Assembly (NCBI GenBank): GCA_016717325.1
Contig: JADKFV010000029.1
Location: forward strand, 1-64,000
Length of the DNA stretch: 64,000 nt
Reading direction: 5' to 3'
Source of the DNA: Bacteroidota bacterium
Lineage (GTDB): Bacteria > Bacteroidota > Bacteroidia > AKYH767-A > OLB10
Positions 48,735-59,807 of this stretch are shown here, piece by piece. Each line of letters starts with the position of its first letter. Within the stretch, counting starts at the first letter, position 1. The position numbers were made by a program, and so were the translations under genes. The notes under the pieces are model-generated. The model did not search any database and was not told the DNA's origin. It saw only the letters and a program-made list of their open reading frames with translations.

Positions 48735-49418
48735 ATGAAAGTACACACAAAAGAAACACAAGATAAATTAACCCCCAGGGCGGCCTTAGAAATATTAAAA
48801 GAAGGTAATGACAGGTTTGTAAAAAATTTAAAAGCCCAACGCGATTTATTGAGACAAATAAATGAAACAAGAGATGGCCAATGGCCTTTTGCCACCATAT
48901 TAAGTTGCATTGATAGCCGAACATCAGCCGAGTTGGTTTTTGATCAAGGACTGGGAGATATATTTTCGGTTAGAATTGCCGGAAATATTGTAAATACAGA
49001 TATAATTGGAAGTATGGAATTTGCATGTAAAGTTGCCGGTTCAAAACTTGTGGTTGTGCTTGGGCATACCAACTGTGGTGCTATAAAGGGCGCTTGCGAT
49101 CATGTAGAAATGGGTAACCTTACCGAATTGCTCTCAAAAATTCAACCGGCAGTGTATCAAGAAAAAACTAGTGCAGAGAATCGCACATCAAGCAACGAAG
49201 CTTTTGTGGAAAATGTAGCATCAATAAATGTAAAAAGAAGTGTAGAGCAAATTATTGAGCGCAGTTACATTTTAGAACAAATGTTGGAAAAAGGACAAAT
49301 AGGAATTGTAGGCGCAATGTATGATATTGCAAATGGAAAAGTAGAATTTTATAGCGATGCTATCTTTATCAATGATGATAAAAATCCATCTTTTAGCCTT
49401 GCAAATTTTAGAACTTAA
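48735..49418 (+). CDS. Beta-carbonic anhydrase
   Basis: Interconverts CO2 and bicarbonate. 227 residues, with the zinc ligands Cys and Asp in LSCIDSRTSAELVFDQGLGD (C-x-D-x-R dyad), and His and Cys in VVLGHTNCGAIKGA. RIAGNIVNTDIIGSMEF is also conserved. I see no signal peptide or lipobox, so it is cytoplasmic. It lies between the SulP gene and dabA, 14 and 11 nt away; all four genes read as one operon. Confidence 0.95.
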   Translation: MKVHTKETQDKLTPRAALEILKEGNDRFVKNLKAQRDLLRQINETRDGQWPFATILSCIDSRTSAELVFDQGLGDIFSVRIAGNIVNTDIIGSMEFACKVAGSKLVVVLGHTNCGAIKGACDHVEMGNLTELLSKIQPAVYQEKTSAENRTSSNEAFVENVASINVKRSVEQIIERSYILEQMLEKGQIGIVGAMYDIANGKVEFYSDAIFINDDKNPSFSLANFRT

Positions 49419-49429
49419 ATTAATTAATT

Positions 49430-51966
49430 ATGCCAAAAGAAAGTTTTGTTTTCGATCATGTTTTACATAATTTAAAACATTATTTACCAACGCAAACACC
49501 TCTAAAGGATTTTATTCATCATAATTCCTTGCACGCTTTTCAAGACATGAAATTTTATGATGCTATATTTAAAGCATCAAAGATATTTGGCTTTCAAGCT
49601 ACCTTGCCATTAACTGATTTTAGAAAATTATTTGAAGTAGGCCGCATTCATGATTCGATTTTAGAGCGAACAATAGTTGAAAATAAAGGAGAAAAGAACC
49701 TGCATCAATGGAAAAACATTGTTCTATCAAAACAATATGATGAACACAATGATCAGCGAATTGGCAAGCTAAGATCAAATTGGAAATCTATTTATCACAT
49801 TGATTTAGATAATTTGGTGCAACCACTTTTATTTAGAATACTAAGTAGCTATTTGGATCAAGTTATATCCATTTGGGATTTCCCTATGCATGAAGATGGA
49901 TTTTTAGCTTCGCTTATCGCCTTAGAAAAAATAGCTTTACAAGTTTCTTCAAAACCAACAGGGCCAGGCAATTATTGTTTAAGGCAAACATTACCATAAA
50001 CGAATTATTGGAAATAGTGGTTGGTGATGAAAGGTATTATGAGCAATATATTTTCGATCAGCAGTTTAGCCATAGAGGATGGAGTGGTATGGTGGCTGCA
50101 CTGGAAGCGAATCCTCAAAGTTTGTTGGATAGAAAAAAAATAACACTTAGCGATTTACTTTTCTTTGAATTGTTGCTTGAAATAGACAACCTTGAAAATC
50201 AATTAGGGAAAAATTTTCAACCCCTTTGCAACGCGATAAAACAAGCACCAATAAATTTATTTGACAATGTAGAAAATACCGAACTGCATGAGGTATTAAA
50301 GATATGGCAAAATGCATTTGAGTGGAGTTATTATGATGAAATGCTTGCCGGAATAGAACAAAATATTTCTCTTCAATCACAAAAAGAAAATACGCCTGCC
50401 ATCAAGTCGTTTCAAGCATTATTTTGTATTGATGAGCGTGAGTGCAGTTTGAGAACGCATGTTGAAAGTAATGATAAAAACGCGGTAACCTTTGGTTGCC
50501 CGGGCTTTTTTGGTGTAGAATTTTATTTCCAGGCAGAGCACGCAAAGTTTTACGATAAACTTTGCCCGGCTCCCGTTACACCCAAGTACTTAATTAAGGA
50601 GTATGATGTTTCAGAAAAAAGGAAACACGATTTATTTTATACCAACAAAACACATCAAATAGCATCTGGCTATTTTAGTGCATTAATTTTTGGCTTTTGG
50701 GCCGGATTTCGTTTAATTAAAAACTTATTCAAGCCCGAAATGGGGCCGGCAATTTCAAATGCATTTGCGCACATGAATGAGCAAGGTAAATTGACAATAG
50801 AAAATAAAAATATTGCTGATACAGAAAATGGTTTGCAAATAGGTTTTACTATCCTTGAAATGACTAACCGGGTGCAAGCACTGTTAAATGGTATTGGATT
50901 GATTAATGATTTTGCACCTATTATTTATGTTGTTGCACATGGAAGCAGCAGTGCCAATAATCCGCATCATGGTGCGCACGACTGTGGCGCTTGCAGTGGC
51001 CGCCCCGGCTCTGTTAATTCAAGAGTATTTGCATCTTTTGCCAATCATACCGAAGTAAGAAAACTATTGAAGGAGCGAGGAATTGATATTCCGTTAACCA
51101 CTCAATTTGTAGGCGCATTGCATGATACTGCTGCTGATGAAATTGAATATTATGATGTAGCAATCTTAAATGAAAAAAACAAAATTGCGCATAGTCAACA
51201 TCAGCAAACATTTGAAAGTGCACTGGATTTGAATGCCAAGGAACGTTCGCGCAGATTTGCGTCTATCAATACAAAGGCAGAATTAAAATCAATTCGCAAA
51301 GCCATTAAAGAAAGGTCGGTTTCGTTATTTGAACCACGTCCTGAATTAGGGCACGGCACCAATACACTTTGCATAGTTGGCAATAGAGAAATGACGCGTG
51401 GAGTGTTTTTGGATAGACGCTCTTTTTTAAATTCATACAATTATAAAACCGACCCAAGTGGTCAATATTTAACTGGTGTAATGGCGCCATTAGGCCCAGT
51501 TTGTGGTGGTATTAATCTCGAGTATTATTTTAGCAGAGTTGATAATTATAAATTAGGAGCGGGAACTAAATTGCCGCATAATGTTGTAGGTTTGTTTGGT
51601 GTTGCCAACAGCAGTGATGGCGATTTGCGGCCTGGCTTGCCATGGCAAATGATAGAAGTGCATGATCCACTTCGCCTATTAATAATAGTAGAGCATTACC
51701 CTGAACTAATATTAAAATCTATACAATCTACACCTGCAATGTACGAGTGGTATTTGAACGAATGGGTGCATTTAATTTCAATAAACCCAGATACAAAAGC
51801 GCTCGCATATTTTAAGGATGGTGCATTTACTCCTTACAAAACGTTGGCAAAGGAAATTCATTTTTACAAAGATGTGCACTCGCTAATAGAGGAAGCAAGG
51901 GAAATGGAAACAAACCATATTGTACACGCCACTCAAGAAAATTTGCCCGTTTACCTTCACAATTAA
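49430..51966 (+). CDS. dabA: DabA (UPF0753/DUF2309), inorganic-carbon accumulation subunit (one frameshift)
   Basis: About 845 residues. DabA is a beta-carbonic-anhydrase-like subunit that, with DabB, takes up CO2 as bicarbonate using the ion gradient. The N-terminal frame has PLKDFIHHNSLHAFQ; the second has the zinc site: Cys and Asp in ALFCIDERECSLRTH, and His and Cys 15 residues apart in VVAHGSSSANNPHHGAHDC, spaced as in the Halothiobacillus protein. Also present are GHGTNTLCIVGNREMTRG and LPHNVVGLFGVANSSDGDLR. The shift is near 49975 (TATTG should be TATTTG, joining GPGNY to LFKANI). Shares its operon with dabB 7 nt downstream. Confidence 0.93.
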
Positions 51967-51973
51967 TCTAACC

Positions 51974-53844
51974 ATGGAAATCATACTTCAAATATTTTTT
52001 TTTTACCATTTGCTGGTTTTATTGTCAGTTTGTTTTTCAATAATACACAAGAACAATTAATTTCCCGACTGTCGTTTATATGTGTAGGCCTTCAATTAAT
52101 TGGTATCACTTTGTTCAACATTTATTGGCTATGGCAGCAATCACCTGTTATAAATTTAAAACACTTTGTGTTTTTTAAAGAAGATACGATTGAAATATTT
52201 CTTAGTTTTTATTTTGATAAAACCACCGCAGTATTTTCGTTTCTTGGCGCACTTGTTACTTTTCTTGTTTTGATATTTAGCAAATATTATTTGCATCGTG
52301 ATGCAGGCTATAAACGTTTTTTCAATACTATTTTATTATTTTTCTTTGCATTTAACCTCACAGTTTTTGCAGGCAATTTCGAAACTTTATTTATTGGCTG
52401 GGAGTTTTTGGGTATTACCTCTTTTTTATTAATAGCTTTTTACCGCGATAGATATTTACCGGTAAAAAATGCATTGAAAACAATTTCATTATATAGGCTT
52501 GGCGATATTTGTTTGATATTGGCGCTATGGTCAAGTCATCATATATGGAACGAAAATATTACCTTTTTACAATTAGACAACTTAGAATTAGTTGCAAGCC
52601 ATATTACAGAACATTACAATTCTGTGATTTTCCTTTTAGCAATGATTGTTATTGCTGCAACTATTAAATCAGCGCAATACCCTTTTTCTTCATGGTTGCC
52701 GCGTGCCATGGAAGGACCCACTACTTCCAGCGCAGTATTCTATGGTTCATTGGCGGTGCACCTGGGCGTATTTTTGTTATTAAGAACATACCATTATTGG
52801 GATAATGTGCTGCCGGTAAAAATTGCTATAATAACAATTGGTGCGCTTACCGCTATTATTGCAACATTAATAGCACGTGTGCAATCCACAGTAAAAACAC
52901 AAATTGCTTATTCATCGGTAGCGCAAATTGGACTTATGTTTATCGAAGTTGCATTAGGTTGGCATGTATTAACGCTCATTCATGTTGTAGGAAATTCTCT
53001 TTTGCGTACATATCAACTATTGGTTTCACCTTCAGTATTGGGCTATATGATTCACGATCAGTTTTTTAATTTTGTTCCATCAAAACAGATATCATCAAAT
53101 TCCTTTTTATCTAAAATAAAAAACAGCTTTTATTTATACAGCCTTAAAGAATGGAATATGGATACTTATTTGAAAAAAATACTTTGGAATCCTTTCAAAT
53201 TTATCGGCAATTGTTTTTCATTTCTGTCTAATAAAGTAAGTTTAATTATATGCGGTTTGGTGTTTATTGGAGGAGTGCTTTTATTTTATTTTGACAATCA
53301 TATTCCGAAAAAAATAGATGAATTTTTGCACCTCTTTTTTGCTTTTGTTGGTATGATTTTGATTTTACTTTCTTTTGTAGAAAAGCGAAGTGCCTTAAAA
53401 GCTTGGATATTGATTATTCTAAGCCAACTCTATGTTGTACTATCTGTAGCGCTATTAAACGACAAATATGAGTATACTGAAATACTCCTTTATATGTTTA
53501 GCTTATTGATAGCTGCTTTTATTGGTATTTTGTTCTTATTAAAACTTAAAAGTAAAGTAAATGATCTATCACTCAACGACTTTTATGGACACATGCATGA
53601 GCACCCGAAATTAGGCAAATGGTTTTTAGTTGCTTGCCTGGCATTTGTGGGCTTGCCTTTCACCCCGTCCTTTATTGGCCTTGATTTAATGTATACACAT
53701 ATTGATCACGAAGAGTATCTGCTTGTTACATTTATTACGATAAGTTTTTTAGTATTGGAATTGGCGGTATTGAGAATTTATGCCCGTATATTTTTAGGGC
53801 CTAGTAAAAAGCAAACACATCCAATTGCTTATAGAAGTTCATAA
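51974..53844 (+). CDS. dabB: DabB (NuoL/MrpA-like proton-conducting membrane subunit), one frameshift
   Basis: About 622 residues with some 14 hydrophobic helices; the cation-channel partner of DabA. The NuoL-like core has NFETLFIGWEFLGITSFLLI, IIAATIKSAQYPFSSWLP-type lysine helix, and LPRAMEGPTTSSAVFYGSLA, close to complex I PxAMEGPTPVSA. The open frame begins inside the protein (TTG at 52030). The natural ATG is 51974, and one more T in the T10 run (51992-52001) makes its start continuous (MEIILQIFFFLPFAGFIVSL). The C-terminal half is more hydrophobic and less conserved. It follows dabA by 7 nt. Confidence 0.9.
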
Positions 53845-54731
53845 TGCTTTTTGAATATTAAAATAGTTGCTTTTTGTTTTTTCCAATATATCCACACATA
53901 GGCCCTTTTAAAAGCGAAAACGGACACCGCTTGGGGCAATGCCATCGATACGTTTCCAATGGGCTCTACCTATTATGTTTATTCTTCTGTTGTGCCATAT
54001 TCTGCATGCTAATATCAGGTTTTAGTTCAAGGAGATTCATTCACATCAAGGGGATATATTTTTGCAGGTATAAAAGTTCCTCCCATTCACAACAAGGGTA
54101 TACTGTTACTGTTAGTAGATAGTTTTTTTTCAGATTCCTGTTCATTAGAAATATAAACACTGATGAATGATTTAAGTGGCGATGGCTGGCAAATTATACT
54201 ACACGATTTTTCGCGCACAACACCCGACATATACATCAAGGCGACAATTGCCAATGAATATGTAATGTATAATGATGTTAACGCAGCATTAATATTAGGG
54301 CACCTGGCTGTGGCACATTTACATCGGCAAATGGAATTGGCACCACTTTCGAGATTGCCACAAATGTAAACCTAATGGAGATGGAAGCATCTTTAAGTGT
54401 AAGTGTATTTGCAAACCTGGCAGCAAAAATTATAAACGTGGTTATAAGCACAAAAAATAATTACACGACAAATTTATATACCACAAATGAAAAAGGGCAA
54501 ATACAAAACACAATCACTAAACGATTAAATGCCGGTACAAATAATTTTGCTTTTAACATTGCTTCATTAACTCCGGGTTTATACTTTGTTGCTGTAAAAA
54601 CCAAAGTGGGTATATCTAAAACCAAGTGGATAAAATTATAATGCAAAATTACAATCAACGATTGTCAGGGCTAAAGATGAGGCAAGTATTGGGCAGCGCA
54701 ACAATATTTTTTTCCAATAATTCGAAACAGC
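53845..54731 (+). pseudogene. Partial, internally deleted copy of the T9SS gene at 44.7-46.7 kb
   Basis: From about 53912 the sequence follows 44866 onward (AAACGGACACCGCTTGGGGC), with stops and frame changes. At 54301 it jumps from the position of 45255 to that of about 45740 (shared CTGTGGC/GGTGGC), and near 54358 from about 45790 to 46378 (shared CCACAAAT), so two stretches were deleted between short matches. The tail copies the T9SS domain (54375-54641) and ~90 bp of flank to 54731. Poly-T here is T8, and the frame after it is open, unlike T5 in the parent. Confidence 0.88.
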
Positions 54732-54806
54732 ATCTAAACTTTATGCACAATAAAAAGCTGCACTTATAAGCGCGGGAACATACTTATTGCAATTAAAATT
54801 TATCCA

Positions 54807-56217
54807 TTAATTGATTCCGGCAATAGGCTGATATTTCAGATATGCAGGCATAGGTATATCGAAGTTTTTCACAATAGATGGAACCAAAGCGGTAGAAGGA
54901 ATTTGTGAAATTTCTTTTTTAATGCTCTTATCCTGCGGATCGTAAATCACTAATGTTCCTTCGGGAATATGATAGGCAGTCGAACCCGAGTGATCATCTA
55001 TCTCCATATTTTCGAAACCTGTTTCTTCAAACGAATAATTTGTGCCATCAAATTGAATTACTTTTTCTTTAAGATTTTTTTGCCCTAAATCGACAGCAAA
55101 AAATCCATTTTCCATTTGTCTGAATTCAAGCGGCCGTCCGGCAATGGAAATACGTTTCAGTTGATTGGCAAAATATTCTACCTTTTCGGGTATGATGGTA
55201 ACATTGTATTGGGAACATAGAAGGTACATGCTTCCATTGTGACGCATCCATTTTCAGGAACTCGAAAAATTTCGCTTCGTTACCCATAAGCAATTGTGAG
55301 TCGAGCAATTCGGCAACAGTTGAAGCCTGGCCCATGCTGCTTGCTACCACAATTTTATAATCGGGGTTTTCATTTGCAAACGCCACCATTTCACTAAAGA
55401 ATTTATCGAACTTATTCATGGTGAAATCTATTTCGTTCTTATAGGTATCAACCCAGTCTTTGCCAATGTCGAATTGTTTGTAATCGCCCGGAAAAGTTGC
55501 CGCCCAATAGCGATGCATGGACGATGCAACATGATTGCTAAAGAAAGTAACAAACTGAGGTTTGCTTTTTCGCATCTGCTTCATAAATACATCGAAGGCC
55601 AAAACCACCTGATACGTGCGTCTGCGGGTGCGTACCCACGGGCGTTTACGTTCATCAAGCAACTGCTTTCCAAGGTCGAAAAAAGTATTCATTTTAAAAC
55701 CAAGCTGCGGCACTTTCATCAGCATTTGACTACCGGTTTTCATGTTGATACCACCACTTACATTGCGTGCCGACTCGCGCGACATCGATAAATTAAAATC
55801 CTGAAATGGTTCTATATATTCGGGATGTGCAGTTTTGTCAACAGCAAATGCATCGGGCACATAAAAAACATATTTACGAAAATCGGATGGAACAGGTGAT
55901 GAATGCATGGAGCCAAACACTCCGGTTTTAATACCATTTTTTTGCAGTATTTGCCATATAGGCGGATAGTCCTTATTCACTTGTTCAAGGTCCTGATTCA
56001 AATCGCCAATACCATGCTTAGTATTATCCACACCACGGTGCAAAGTAGGCCAGGTAATCCATGGTGACAGATGCCCCTGGTCGGGTGTTACTGTTTCGTA
56101 TTTAAAACATTGAGGAAGTATTTTCGCAAAAGTACTATCGGGGTTTTTGTCACAATAGTATTTTACTACGCGCCAAGGTACCTCGTTAAGTTCGAACAAT
56201 ATTATTTTTCTCATCAT
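54807..56217 (-). CDS. Alkaline-phosphatase-superfamily phosphodiesterase-like protein (one frameshift)
   Basis: About 470 residues. The start MRKIILFELNEVPWRVVKYY, GHLSPWITWPTLHRGVDNTK (metal/nucleophile region with a Thr), GVFGSMHSSPVP and IVVASSMGQASTVAELLD are typical of a type I phosphodiesterase / nucleotide pyrophosphatase-like group in the alkaline phosphatase superfamily. The first frame ends at 55126; an indel near 55230 (GGAAGCATG) links MDASQWK to MYLLCSQYNVTIIPEKVEYF, and the frame then runs to 54807. No signal peptide seen. Substrate unknown. Confidence 0.72.
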
Positions 56218-56713
56218 TTTTTCTGTTAGTTATTTCCTGATTTTATTCTTTATCAAAACTAAAAAGCAATTGTGATAATTTATTAAGTAGTGTTGATATT
56301 TATATGCGCAAATAAATGAAATCTTTAATGATTAACCAAATGCCGTTGCCCAAGTGCATGCTGCCACATCATTGTTTTCAACAATATTAAAGAAGATTTG
56401 TCAATCATAATTAATGGCCGTTTACTTCACAATTAGTTATGCCCCGAAATATTCAAACTTAATCATCAAAAAGTATATGGTTTGCCATAATATTTTTCTT
56501 ACAGTGTTTTCCAAAAATGCATTTCAGCATTTCAATTTGTCAAAAAAAAAATAAAATAATCTTTCAGGTTTATGGTTCAATATCGCCAATCAATTTTCAA
56601 TAATATAAATCATTGTAGCAATCACCGTTTTATTCAAATAAAAATATGGGTATGCATTTTCTCACAAGATATTTTTTAAAAAAAGCCGCTCCCAAAAGCA
56701 TCTGCAAAAAATA
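56218..56713. other. Intergenic region, nothing recognised
   Basis: AT-rich, about 500 bp. I see no coding frame, RNA gene or repeat. Poly-A (56544-56560) and scattered TTTG/TA motifs are present, but no convincing promoter. Confidence 0.5.
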
Positions 56714-57436
56714 TCAATTTAATTCAGAAGTCAAATCGAGCACATTAAAATCGATTATGAGTGATGCCGGGTTACCATCTTCATCAATACCCCAATAGAT
56801 AGGATACAAACCATCGCCTTCGCCCGATGTAAACATGGTAATATTCAAGTCGCTTTTTGGCAATTGAAAATTGACCCACGAACCTAATTCATGAATATTA
56901 TTTTTATCGATAGCACTCTTTTTAAATTCGGCTGCAAAAACATCAGTATAAATATTTCCATCGGGATGCACTTCTATAAAATCATCAATAAATTTATTAT
57001 ACAATATGCCGGCATCGTAATCAAAAAATCCTGCCACACCTGCATCCACATTAATACCAATATAATCGCCATCGCCTTTCAACGTTAACAAATCGTCATC
57101 ATCACTCACCGCAGGTTCCCATTTCACACTTCTGTTTTTCGAAAATTCCAGTTTGGCCAATGCATTTAATTTTTCTCCATCTTCGTTTTTTGCCACAAAA
57201 ATATTTACAGGATACTTGCCTGCAACTACTGTTCTTGCTAATGGAATAGAATCAGGATTCGCAAGCGGATCGCACACTACAATTTTTCCGCTGCTTATAT
57301 TCAGCATTCCAATTTCGAGTATCGATATTTCTTTACCATCAATTATTTTACTGTCGAAAACCACATTGTAATCCGCATACACAAATGGCTTTATTTCATC
57401 CTTTTTCTTGCCGAAAAATTTATCGAAGAACCCCAT
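56714..57436 (-). CDS. DUF4241 domain protein
   Basis: 240 residues starting MGFFDKFFGKKKDE, then LNISSGKIVVCDPLANPD, VAGKYPVNIFVAKNEDGE, the hallmark YIGINVDAGVAGFFDYDAG and GWNFQLPK-like GSWVNFQLPKSDLNITMFTS. DUF4241 proteins are cytoplasmic and some are found near polymorphic toxin immunity genes, but no toxin is adjacent here. It is transcribed alone. Confidence 0.78.
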   Translation of the reverse strand: MGFFDKFFGKKKDEIKPFVYADYNVVFDSKIIDGKEISILEIGMLNISSGKIVVCDPLANPDSIPLARTVVAGKYPVNIFVAKNEDGEKLNALAKLEFSKNRSVKWEPAVSDDDDLLTLKGDGDYIGINVDAGVAGFFDYDAGILYNKFIDDFIEVHPDGNIYTDVFAAEFKKSAIDKNNIHELGSWVNFQLPKSDLNITMFTSGEGDGLYPIYWGIDEDGNPASLIIDFNVLDLTSELN

Positions 57437-57867
57437 ACTTTTTTTTGTTTATGTTTTTTGCAATGGTAAAAATAAATATTCGCCATCAATAAAAAATAAT
57501 TCAATTCACTCCTAAACCGAACCGGAAAAATTGTGATGATATAATAAAAAGAATACCATGCTAAAAATTTATGGATAAAAGCTAACCATTTTTAATTTTA
57601 TAGAAAATTTTTGGAACAGCATTTTTGCATTGAATAGAAAAGCTTGCAGTGAGTATTCCCGAACTAAAAAAAAGAGTAATTTCAATTTTATTCAGGACAA
57701 TGCATTCTCTCTCTGATTTTGTGTACCAACACAGAATTAGATTTGCGAAAATCTGCGGCATTTAATTTATCAGCGGTATCTGCGGGAAACATTTTTTCCG
57801 AAAAATTTAGAACCCAAGCAAAAAAATAAGTCGAGTGCTTTTGTGTATTTATTTAAACGATAGCAAA
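57437..57867. other. Intergenic region with a dispersed hairpin motif
   Basis: No gene. 57709-57737 (CTCTCTGATTTTGTGTACCA, then ACACAGAATTAGA) forms a small imperfect hairpin and is similar to 40421-40450. Further right ATCTGCGG and GTATCTGCGGG are repeated. Confidence 0.5.
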
Positions 57868-59514
57868 CTAAAAAACACGCTCGCCATTGATAAATGTTTG
57901 TTTCACTTTTATGTTGAACAAATCATTTTCGGGATGCTTCATTATATCCTGACTGGTAATTACAAAATCGGCAAACTTGCCAGCCTCTATCGAACCTTTT
58001 TCTTTTTCTTCGAAAGCTGCATAGGCCGCCCAAATTGTCATAGCGCGCAAAGCATCTTGCCGCGAAATAGCATCTTGTTTTTGAAAACCATTTTTGGGAT
58101 ATCCCTTTTGGTCTTTGCGTGCCACAGCAGCATAAAAACCAAACATTGGATTAATACTTTCTACCGGAAAATCGCTGCCGGCAGCAATCATACCACACAC
58201 ATCGAGCAATTGTTTATAGGCATATGCTGCTTTCATACGTTCCGCCCCTACTCTATCCTGTGCCCAATACATATCACTTGTGGCATGTGTAGGTTGCACC
58301 GATGGAATAATACCATACTTCGCAAACCATCCAATATCTTCTGATGCCAGCACCTGTGCATGTTCTATGCGCCAACGAGCATCTTTTTTTCCTTTAAGTG
58401 CATTGGCATAAATCTGCAGCATAAGATGATTGGCCGAATCGCCAATGCAATGCGTGTTCATTTGGAAATTGTGTTGTGCAATGTCATTTGCCGCTTGTTG
58501 CAATTCGGCTACGGTGTGTAATAAAAAACCATGATGAGCCTGACGATCGTGATACGCATCGCGCATACATGCACCACGCGAACCCAACGCACCATCGGCA
58601 TACATTTTAAATGAGCATGCATTCAGTCGTTCTGTTTTTATTTTACCATTGTCGAAAAAATATTTCGCATTCTTTGCATCATACTCTATCATGGCGTAGT
58701 AGCGCATTTTAAGTATGTTGCTTTGTTGCAACGAATCGATAAGCAAAATAACTTCTTTACTCAGGCCGGCATCGCACACTGTGGTAAGGCCGACTTCGTT
58801 GCAATTTTTTTGTGCTGTTAGCAATGCTTGTGTTTCAGCTTTTTTATCGGGCAATGGAATTTTTGATTTTACAAGGTCCACAGCATTGTCAATTAATATT
58901 CCGGTAAGTTCGCCTCCTATTTTTTCAATCTCTCCGCCTTCAATTTTTGTTTCTACATTCACATTACATTGCTGCAATGCCAGCGAGTTGCACAATGCCG
59001 CATGCCCATCTACCCGCAATAAAAAAACAGGCACATTGGGAAACAATTTATCAAGCTCACTTTTATTGGGATATGTTTTATTGGCCCAGTCATTTTGGTC
59101 CCAACCACGGCCAAACAACCAACCCGAAAATAATTTTGTCTTATGCAGTGTAAGTGTATCGAGCACAGCCCGAAAAGATGAGGTGCCGGTAAGGTCTATC
59201 TTTTTTTGATCGACACCATAGCCATAAAAATGGCAATGAGCATCAATAAAACCCGGATACACAAACTGCCCGCGCAGGTCCACTTTTACAGGGCATACAA
59301 AATTTATGGCATCGCGACTATTGCCTGTCCATACTACTTTACCATTTTTCACAGCAAAAGCTTCACATGTCGAAAAGGTACTATCTACCGTATATACAGT
59401 TCCATTATAATAAACAGCATCAGCTTTATTTTGGGTAATGTTCCAACCCAATAAAACAACGATTAATGGCACCACTAAAAACCATGCGTTAAAACGCGCT
59501 ATCAAACATTTCAT
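57868..59514 (-). CDS. YtcJ-like metal-dependent amidohydrolase
   Basis: 548 residues; an N-terminal hydrophobic segment (12-27: WFLVVPLIVVLLGWNI) suggests a membrane anchor or signal peptide. The amidohydrolase fold follows: ADAVYYNGTVYTVDSTFSTC, first metal site GFIDAHCHFYGYGVDQ, GWLFGRGWDQNDWANKTYP, MYADGALGSRGACMRDAYHD, NTHCIGDSANHLMLQIYANA, WRIEHAQVL and GSDFPVESINPMFGFYAAV. This order is that of the YtcJ/AepA group, which hydrolyses various amides or formyl groups; the substrate is unknown. Confidence 0.9.
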   Translation of the reverse strand: MKCLIARFNAWFLVVPLIVVLLGWNITQNKADAVYYNGTVYTVDSTFSTCEAFAVKNGKVVWTGNSRDAINFVCPVKVDLRGQFVYPGFIDAHCHFYGYGVDQKKIDLTGTSSFRAVLDTLTLHKTKLFSGWLFGRGWDQNDWANKTYPNKSELDKLFPNVPVFLLRVDGHAALCNSLALQQCNVNVETKIEGGEIEKIGGELTGILIDNAVDLVKSKIPLPDKKAETQALLTAQKNCNEVGLTTVCDAGLSKEVILLIDSLQQSNILKMRYYAMIEYDAKNAKYFFDNGKIKTERLNACSFKMYADGALGSRGACMRDAYHDRQAHHGFLLHTVAELQQAANDIAQHNFQMNTHCIGDSANHLMLQIYANALKGKKDARWRIEHAQVLASEDIGWFAKYGIIPSVQPTHATSDMYWAQDRVGAERMKAAYAYKQLLDVCGMIAAGSDFPVESINPMFGFYAAVARKDQKGYPKNGFQKQDAISRQDALRAMTIWAAYAAFEEKEKGSIEAGKFADFVITSQDIMKHPENDLFNIKVKQTFINGERVF

Positions 59515-59807
59515 CTTTATAAAAATCTATTTCTTAACGTGCACTCCTATACAATTACTATTCCGTTATAGTTTGAAGTTTAAAGTTTGAAGTTTGAAGT
59601 TTTGAGTTTAAAGTTTGAAGTTTTCAGTTTAAAGTTCAAGAAACTAAAACCATTAACACAACCAAAGTACTTAGACAAAAACAAAAAACGAAGAATGCCG
59701 ACACTTCGGTCGGCATCCCGACCGCAGTGTCGGGACTAAAAAACTAAGAACATAAAACTAAAACCGCATTCGCATTCAACTTTAAACTATCAACTTTAAA
59801 CTTTAAA
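59515..59807. repeat. Low-complexity GTTTGAAGTTTAAA tract and REP unit
   Basis: 59570-59640 is a run of AGTTTGAAGTTTAAAG-type units with ~7-14-bp periodicity. A family A REP hairpin is at 59696-59736 (TGCCGACACTTCGGTCGGCA, then TCCCGACCGCAGTGTCGGGA). Together they fill the gap between the amidohydrolase and pcm genes, both on the minus strand. Confidence 0.8.
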
